Assembly (NCBI GenBank): GCA_963210315.1
Contig: OY723319.1
Span: 1,302,001 to 1,366,000 of the forward strand
Length of the DNA: 64,000 nucleotides
From: Rhynchopus euleeides
Lineage: Eukaryota > Euglenozoa > Diplonemea > Diplonemida > Diplonemidae
Reading direction: 5' to 3'
The position numbers and the translations under genes are program-made. Below are positions 54,101-63,100 of this stretch, piece by piece (positions within the stretch are counted from its first letter, which is position 1; the number at the start of each line of letters is the position of its first letter). The notes beneath the pieces were generated by a model. The model was not told the DNA's origin. It made no database searches and was given only the letters and a program-made list of their open reading frames with translations.

Positions 54101-57100
54101 TGGACTGCGGGACGGGCCATGCCATGACGTACTACGCAGCGAAGCGGTGCACCGGAGGCACGGGCGACGAGATGCAGTTCGAGTACAAGTGCTGCCCTCT
54201 GCAGGCAAGCGGGTCAGAGGTCTCGCACTCCAACGGGGCCTGTGTGTCCTTCGCGACCGCCCCGCTGGACCAGCTGCGCCAGCACCCGTTGCGGTGTGGG
54301 CCGGAGAGAGCACTGAAGGCCATCAGTGTCGCGGGTTGCGGCACATCGCAGCACCGCTTTGAGTACGAGTGCATTGGGGCTGCGTCGCCGCCAGCAACAC
54401 AGTGCAAGATCAACAACGTCGGGGGCTTCTGCTACGATGCCACGCAGTGCGCAGGGTCCGGGGGTGCTGCCACACCCGGCTACTGCCCCGGGGCGAAGAA
54501 CATCCAATGCTGCATCGGCGGAGGGCCGGCACCGTGCACGGTCAGCGGGGTTGCGGGGTCGTGTGTCGACGTGTCTGTGTGCTCTGCGGGGGGTGGTGTG
54601 TCCACCCCAGGGCGGTGCCCCGGCGCGACTGAGATCCAGTGCTGCGTGGAGCGCGGCCCCTACGCCTGCCACGTCGAGGGCAACGTGAAGCTGTGCGTGT
54701 ATGTCTCGGACGCGCTTGCTGCGGATGTGGAAGTGTGCCACAGCGGCGGGTTCTTCAGCACACCCACAGGGGCGGTGACGATGGACGTGGCTGTGAACGG
54801 GCAGGAGCGCGTGGTGGTCGCTGTGGGCGAGGCGACGCTGCAGTGCGAGGAGGAGACGGGTGTGAAGGTGCTGCAGATGGCATTCGGGGAAACCCCCAAG
54901 ACAGCCCTGCAGCAGGTGAGTGTGGAGCAGACGGTGAAGCACCTCCCCATCCAGCTCGCCGTCGTGGCCACGCTGTTCACCATTGCACCGCCGCGGCAGC
55001 TGACGTGGATCGGGGAGCTCCTGAACGGGGTGATCAAGCAGGAGGATGCGAGCCCTGAGGTCGAGCCGTCCCAGGAGCAGATGGAGCAGCGCAGCCTTCA
55101 GCTGCAGTCGACGGCGGATGCCCTGCAGAAGCACCTCCCGGCAGGCAAGCCGCAGGCCATCGACCCCCTGGCCCACGGTCCCACCGAGCCGCTCCCGACC
55201 ACGGGAGGGGCGGCCCCTGCGCTGTCGGACGTGTCCGGGAGCGTGCTGTCGTGCCAGACGCAGTACGGGGGGTACATCGGGCACTGCATCGGGCGGCAGC
55301 AGTGCACGGGAGCCACGTTTGGCGGCCTGTGCTCGGGGTCTGTGTGCTGCGTGGAGGAGACGGCGCCCGCTGCGGTGACTGACGCGCGCCTGACCCTCAA
55401 CCACTTCAAGCTGCTCTTCGAGGGCGTGACGGGGGCGAGTGCCGAGGCGCTGTTCCCCTACTTCAACGAGGCACTGCAGCTCGTCGTCCCTGCATCTTCT
55501 GGGGTGGAGAAGCTGCAGCAGTGCCACCGCGTTGCCGCCTTCATTGCACAGGTCGGGCACGAGAGCGGCGGGCTGCAGCACTGCGAAGAGCTGGGGTCCG
55601 GTGCTGCATACGAGCCGCCCTCGGACCTCGCCGCGACGCTGGGCAATACGCAGGCTGGAGACGGGGGCCGGTTCAAGGGGCGCGGGGTGTTGCCGCTGAA
55701 GGGGCGGCAGGAGTACACGGCAGCAGGCACGGCACTCGGGCTCGACCTCCTGACAAAGCCGGAGCAGGTGTGCTTCCCGAGCGTGGCTTTCAAGGCAGCT
55801 GCGTGGTTCTGGAATTCACGCAACCTGAGCCGATACGCAGACGTTGCCACAGACGCTGCCTTCGCGGAGCTGACAGAGCACGTGAGTGGCGGGCGTGCGG
55901 GGCTGACGGGGCGCCTGGAGCGGTGGGGCAAGGCGTACGGGCTGATGGACTGCAAGCAGCACGACAGTGGCGCTGGCGGGCCCCAAGGCGGCACCCAGGA
56001 CTGGGCGAAGGATCTTCTCACCGAGCTGGACGACCTGGAGGACTCGTGGGTGTCGACGGGGCGGTGGGGCACTGCTCTGGAGGACACAAGCCCCGGCCTT
56101 GCCGACTACTTCGACATCCAGTTCTCCGTGCAGAAGTTCCTTGCTGCCGACCTGCACACCAAACTCTTCATCGGCCTGCCGACAGAGCTGTCCTCGCTGA
56201 AGGCGCTGCATCTGCCCCACAAGCTCACCTTCACGCAGTCGGGGGTGCCCTTCTTCGACGGGTCGATTGCGTACGAGGCACCCAGCTGCCCCTTCAACGG
56301 CCTGGCAATGCTCAACTCCCTGCGCATCCCCGGTGTTGACTCCCTGCTGCGAATCACGCATGCCGTGTTCGACCCCTGCATGTTTGTGCTGCACACCAGC
56401 GCGTCAGGCGACGCTGCCACGCCATTCCTGGAGCTGGGAGCAGCGACTGCGGCGAACACGTCGGTGTCGGTCTACGGCCTGGAGGTTTCCAACTTTGAGG
56501 CCGACGTGAAGGCGACGCAGGTGGAGAGCCTTCGGGACGGCGTGCGGTGGGCAGGGTCGGCGTCGGGGACACTGCACCTTTTCGGTGCCACCGTGGCAGC
56601 GCACGTGGTCTTCACCGGCACAGAGCTGGAACAGCTCAACGTGAACGTCAGTTACGAGCGGGCGGGCCTGGGGTTCCGTGCGAGCATCAACCTGACGACA
56701 AGCGGGTGCTCCTCCACCAACGCAGGGTCTGTGGAGTTGAACGTTGCCGCCATCCCTTTCAAGGGCTCTGGTTCCATCCGCCAGCAGGACGTGTGTGCTG
56801 CAGACGGCAAGACGGCGCTGTGGGGCATCGCCGTGGAGAGCGAGGCACCAGTGGTGTTTGCAGGCTTGACGCTGTCTGCTGTGCGTGCGGAGCTTCAGTC
56901 GTCGATGGCCAACGACAGCGAGGGGGTGCAGCGTGAGACGTGGTCCGGCTCTGTCGGAGGCACGATGCAGCTCGGCAACACGGCGCAGGCGAGTGGCGAG
57001 ATCCATTTTGACGAGTCCGGATACCAGTCCTTCCGCGTGGCAGGGAACGTCACGCTGGGCCCTGTCGCTGCTGCGGTCGACATGTCAGTCATCAAGGAGC

Positions 57101-60100
57101 TGCGGGCCATGTGGGGCAGAGGTGTTGTGGAGATCGCCGGCAGCTCGGGGGGGTCGCTCCCCAAGTTCACCGCATCAATCAGGCACGTGTACGAGCGCAC
57201 CGCAGCCAATGCCCACAGGCCTCTCTGGGATGTCAGCGGGATCCTGGATAGCATGGAGATCTCCGGCGTGGAGCTGAAGAGCGTGAGTGTGGGCTTCACC
57301 GCACGCGAGACCGACAAGGGTCTCACCTGGTCTGGCTCTGTCTCTGGGAGTGCAGATGTGATGGGTGCGAAGGTGTGGTTCTCGGCAAACTTTGTGGATG
57401 GGAAGTTCACGGACCTGGAGGGGGAGGTGTCCCTGTCGGGCGACGGCTTCTTCTTCGGCGGGAAGATCAAGATCCCGGCATCGCGGGAGGGGCAGTGCAG
57501 CGGGATTGTGGCTTCTGGGGCGCTGACGATGTCCGGCAGCGAGGGCAGCGGCACACCGCCGCCCCCTCCCCCGTTCACCCCCAACCCGACCCCGATGCCG
57601 CCACCACCCACCCCGGCACCGCCGACACCAGTGCCCCCCACGGCGATCCCGCCGACGGCAGCACCGCCTACACCCGCGCCTCCGACAAGCGCGCCACCCA
57701 CACCTGCCCCTCCGACGTCTGCCCCACCAACCCCGGTGCCCACGCTGCCGCTGGTCCCAGTGGAAGTGTACCCGCGTGTCGTCACGACAGATGCAACCAG
57801 CTTCTTTACGGATGTCGTTGTTCACCCCGAGCAGGCTGTGTACTTCGCAGTGTCCAAGTCGGAAGTGACAGCCTTCTCCATCTACACACTTGCTTCCACG
57901 GGTGTGAAGCAGGCACTGGTGAGGGCGGCGGGGGGTGTGTCATCCACCATGGCCAGCGCGTTGCACCCTGACCGTGTGTTTGTTGCGGGGGGGTCCGGGC
58001 TCGACATCTTGACGTATACTACATCAGTGAACGGCTTTCAGGGCATTGGTGGCGGGTCACCGGCGAACCTGCAGCAGATGTGTGCCATCGACAACATCTT
58101 CATTGCCGCGGCCTCTGCACAGGGTGTCCAGATTGTGGACGTGTCGGATGTCTCCAACGTTGTGGTGCGGGGCACCTACCCACAGGCAGCGTCGACGGTG
58201 CAGTGCAGCAAGTACCACCTGTACACTGTGACGGGGGGGGTGTTCCGTGTGCTGAATGCGGTGGACAGGCAGAGCATCACCCAGCAGGGGGGCCTTTCGG
58301 CACACGCGACATACAGCACAGCGAGGCTGCTGCTGTCCGCTGCGGACCCCCAGCAGGTGCTGCTCTGTGGGCTGCAGGGCACCGCCAACGTCTTCCAGGT
58401 GATTGATGTGAAGAATCCGACTCAGCCGCGTCTGGTGAACTCCATTGCGCTCTCTGGCACATGCAGAGCCATGTCGATGGCGCACAACATCGTCCACGTC
58501 GCGACAGCGGACAAGGACACCGTGACGTACATAGACCTGCAGGATCCAAACCGACCCACCATCGTGGCGTCCATCGAGGGGGGAGCTGATGTCCCAGCGA
58601 CAGTGGTGGACATCGCGGCAGTGGGGTACTACTCCATTACAGTCAACAAGGTTGGGGGGTCGGCGGTGCTCGACGTGACGCGGAAGTTCCGGGATGACAA
58701 GCTTCTCCACGTCAAACCCATCTTCAAACTCATGAACGAGGGCGAACAGTCCATGAGAGAGGCAGTTGTCTCGCCGTCCTACCCCACAGTCATGTTTAGC
58801 TACACCAGCACTGGGTTCTATTCGATGCTGCAGAGGAGGTCGGTGGCTACTGGGATCCTTCAGGCCGAGTACAAGACCTCTTCGCCAATTGTATCCTTCG
58901 CGGTGTGTCGCGGTTTGGCCTACGTATACTGGGACGAGAAGTTGCACGTTATCACCATGTTCGCCACCAAGCCAGAGGAAATTGCAGCGATCACACTCTC
59001 AGTTCCCTGGGGGAGGACAGTGGTGGCATCGGGAGACATTGTTGCCGTCGGCTGTCTGTACGGCAACGTGGCCCTCATCGATGTGGGTGGTTCCCCTTCG
59101 CTTCCGACGGAACGCGGAACCTTCAAGGCTGCCGGGGGAATAGGGAAGCTCGTTTTGGACGGACGCCGCGTGTACCTCAACACCAACCCCAACACCAACA
59201 ACGAGATGCAAGTGTTCGACATCAGCAGCCTCACCAGTCCGGTGGAGCTCGGGAAACAGCCTCTCACACTGACTGCAGCGACGTCCTTCGTGGTTTCCAC
59301 GCAAGTGGCCCACACAGCAACGGGGCGGGAGGTGCGCAAACACGCGTATCTTTCCTTCTCATACAAGAAGGTCGAGATATACGATGTGACGGACCCTGCA
59401 AACATGCACAAGGTCGGGGAGATACCGACCCCCTCGGGTGCCACATACACTATGGGGTGCTCGCAGGACATGCTGCATGTAGGTATCGGGACAAGCCTGC
59501 GCCTGTTCGATGTGCGTGACGCAACGAAGCCTGTGGAGATCACAACTGTGGACAAGACGCTGTTTGGTATCCGAGGGAACTCGCCGGGCGCGATGACAAT
59601 TCTTGGCTCGACGGCGTACCTGGTGTGGGGTTCCCTGATGTCTGTCGTGGACAGTACACCTGTTCTGGGGTCGTTGTCCTCGAAGTACGGAACTAGTGTG
59701 GCAGTGTCCAATGACGGGAAGTTTGCCTTCGTCTCGACATCCACGGCTATCACTGTGGTCGACATCTCGATCCCCACGTCCCCGACGAAACTGTACAGCC
59801 TCGGTTTTTACATCACCAAGAACATGGTGTACTACGGACAACATCTCTACGTTTCTGAATATAGCAACCAGGGCCTCCTCATCTTCGCGGCACACGAAGC
59901 GAAGTCGCGCCTGACCCTCGTCGGGCGGAGCACCACCTCGTTTCCCGGTCGGGGTCTTGCAGTGCACGGGCGGCACGCCTACGTGGTGTCTGACGACGGC
60001 TCCAGTCAACGCCTGAAAGTGTACGAGGTCAGTGACAAGACTAAGCCGAGGCTGTTGCAGGACATCCCCGTGTCTGGCGCGAAAGATGTCGCTGTGACGG

Positions 60101-63100
60101 GCCGCTACGTGTACGTCCTCAAGTCGACAGGCATGTCGATATTCCGCCGTGACTCGGACAGTCAGCTTCCAAGTGTGGGGTCTGAGGCCGCACCCAAGGA
60201 TGCATCTCTGGAAAATGTGGCTGTTCGTGGGAACAATGTATTTGTTATCGCAAGCGCCACGTCGCACCACACCGCAGGCCTCTATGTGTACGACATCACT
60301 TCGCGTTCGAACCCCGTGCTGTTGGGGCACCACACCGACGAGGGTGTGGCGAAGCCCACACGCCTGCAGGTTGTGGGCAACTTTGCGTACTACGGCTCCC
60401 TGGGGTCTGGGGCAACGGTGGTGGATGTCTCTGATCCTGCGAACCCTCTGCGCGTGCGGTCCTACACACAGGACATCATCATCGACATCCATGTTGACTA
60501 CAAGGGCTACCTCCATTGGATCAGCATGGGGACAGGTTACCAGATGGCCATGCCTTCGCTTGGTGTGGGCGAAGGCGACAGCGATGCCGCCCCGTACCAC
60601 ACCACCATGCCTCTGTTCGAGGACGACGTGTGCTCCGCAGATGGTGTCCAGTTGGGGTACTGCCAGGAGGGCAGCTGTCTCGCGTACCTGGATGCCCATG
60701 TGAAGAAGTGTACGGTCTTGGGCCATCGCTCTGGGCGTGATGCTGAGGCCATGGGGGTGGCAGCCCCGAGGACAGGTGCTGTGCAGGGCGACTCCTTCGG
60801 GTTCTCGGTGACTGTGGTATACAGGGAGTGTGCGGGTGAGGGGCAGAACAAGTACGAAATTGACGGCTCTGCCAGCAGTGTCTTCGACGTGCACGGGCTG
60901 AAGATGGTCAATGCATCGCTCGGGTTGAACGGGACCAATGTTACAGGCAAGGGCGACCTCGCACCTGTGTTGGACGGAAGCAAGCCAGAGGAAATTGCAG
61001 CGATCACACTCTCAGTTCCCTGGGGGAACCAGGTGGTGGCATCGGGCGACGTTGTTGTCGTTCTCTGTCTGTACGGCAACGTGGTTCTCATCGACGTGAG
61101 TGGTTCCCCTTCGCTTCCGACGGAACGCGGAACCTTCAAGGCTGCCGCGAATATCAAGAAGCTCGTGTTGGACGGACGACGCGTGTACTTCGTAACCTAC
61201 GACAATCAGCTGCAAGCGTTCGACATCAGCAGCCTCACCAGTCCGGTGGATCTCGGCAAGCACCCTCTCCCGCTGACACCGTCGGCTCTCGCAGTTTCCA
61301 CGCAAGTGGTCCACACCGCAACGGGGCGGGAGGTGCGCAAATACGCCTATATTTCCTTCTCAGGCAAGGTCGAGATATACGATGTGACGGACCCTGCAAG
61401 CATGCACAAGGTCGGGGAAGTCCCGACCTACTCCTCGGATCGCACATACACTATGGGGTGCTCGCAGGACATGCTGCATGTAGGTATCGGGACAAGCCTG
61501 CGCCTGTTCGATGTGCGTGACGCAACGAAGCCTGTGGAGATCACAACTGTGGACAAGACGCTGTTTGGTATCCGAGGGAACTCGCCGGGCGCGATGACAG
61601 TTCTTGGCTCGACGGCGTACCTGGTGTGGGGTTCCCTGATGTCTGTCGTGGACAGTGCACCTGTTCTGGGGTCGTGGTTCTCGAAGTATACAATCGGTGT
61701 GGCAGTGTCCAATGACGGGAAGTTCGCCTTCGTCTCAACATCCACGAAGATCACTGTGGTCGACATCTCGATCCCCACCTCCCCGACGAAACTGTACAGC
61801 ATCAGTTTTTACGTAACCAAGAACATGGTGTACTACGGACAACATCTCTACGTTTCTGAATATAGCAACCAGGGCCTCCTCATCTTCGCGGCACACGAAG
61901 CGAAGTCGCGCCTGACCCTCGTCGGGCGGAGCACCACCTCGTTTCCCGGTCGGGGTCTTGCAGTGCACGGGCGGCACGCCTACGTGGTGTCTGACGACAG
62001 CTCCAGTCAACGCCTGAAAGTGTACGAGGTCAGTGACAAGACTAAGCCGAGGCTGTTGCAGGACATCCCCGTGTCTGGCGCGAAAGATGTCGCTGTGACG
62101 GGCCGCTACGTGTACGTCCTCAAGTCGACAGGCATGTCGATATTCCGCCGTGACTCGGACAGTCAGCTTCCAAGTGTGGGGTCTGAGGCCGCACCCAAGG
62201 ATGCATCTCTGGAAAATGTGGCTGTTCGTGGGAACAATGTATTTGTTATCGCAAGCGCCACGTCGCACCACACCGCAGGCCTCTATGTGTACGACATCAC
62301 TTCGCGTTCGAACCCCGTGCTGTTGGGGCACCACACCGACGAGGGTGTGGCGAAGCCCACACGCCTGCAGGTTGTGGGCAACTTTGCGTACTACGGCTCC
62401 CTGGGGTCTGGGGCAACGGTGGTCGATGTCTCTGATCCTGCGAACCCTCTGCGCGTGCGGTCCTACACACAGGACCGCATCATCGACATCCATGTTGACT
62501 ACAAGGGCTACCTCCATTGGGTCAGCTTGGAGGCAGGTTACCAGATGGCCATGCCTTCGCTTGGTGTGGGCGAAGGCGACAGCGATGCCGCCCCGTACCA
62601 CACCACCATGCCTCTGTTCGAGGACGACGTGTGCTCCGCAGATGGTGTCCAGTTGGGGTACTGCCAGGAGGGCAGCTGTCTCGCGTACCTGGATGCCCAT
62701 GTGAAGAAGTGTACGGTCTTGGGCCATCGCTCTGGGCGTGATGCTGAGGCCATGGGGGTGGCAGCCCCGAGGACAGGTGCTGTGCAGGGCGACTCCTTCG
62801 GGTTCTCGGTGACTGTGGTATACAGGGAGTGTGCGGGTGAGGGGCAGAACAAGTACGAAATTGACGGCTCTGCCAGCAGTGTCTTCGACGTGCACGGGCT
62901 GAAGATGGTCAATGCATCGCTCGGGTTGAACGGGACCAATGTTACAGGCAAGGGCGACCTCGTGTGGTCGGGCGAAGCATCCGCAACAGTCACCGGTATC
63001 TTTGGAGGCTCGGCCCAAGGTACAGTTGCCTTCTACGATGGAACGCTGCAGAGCATCCAGCTGGAGACCGAGTTCCAGACATTGAACGGGGCGCTGAAGT

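Larger units (their letters stand above)
46741..60960. repeat. 14.2-kb near-identical segmental duplication, copy B
   Basis: Copy of 20289-34508. See that entry for the differences. Confidence 0.9.
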
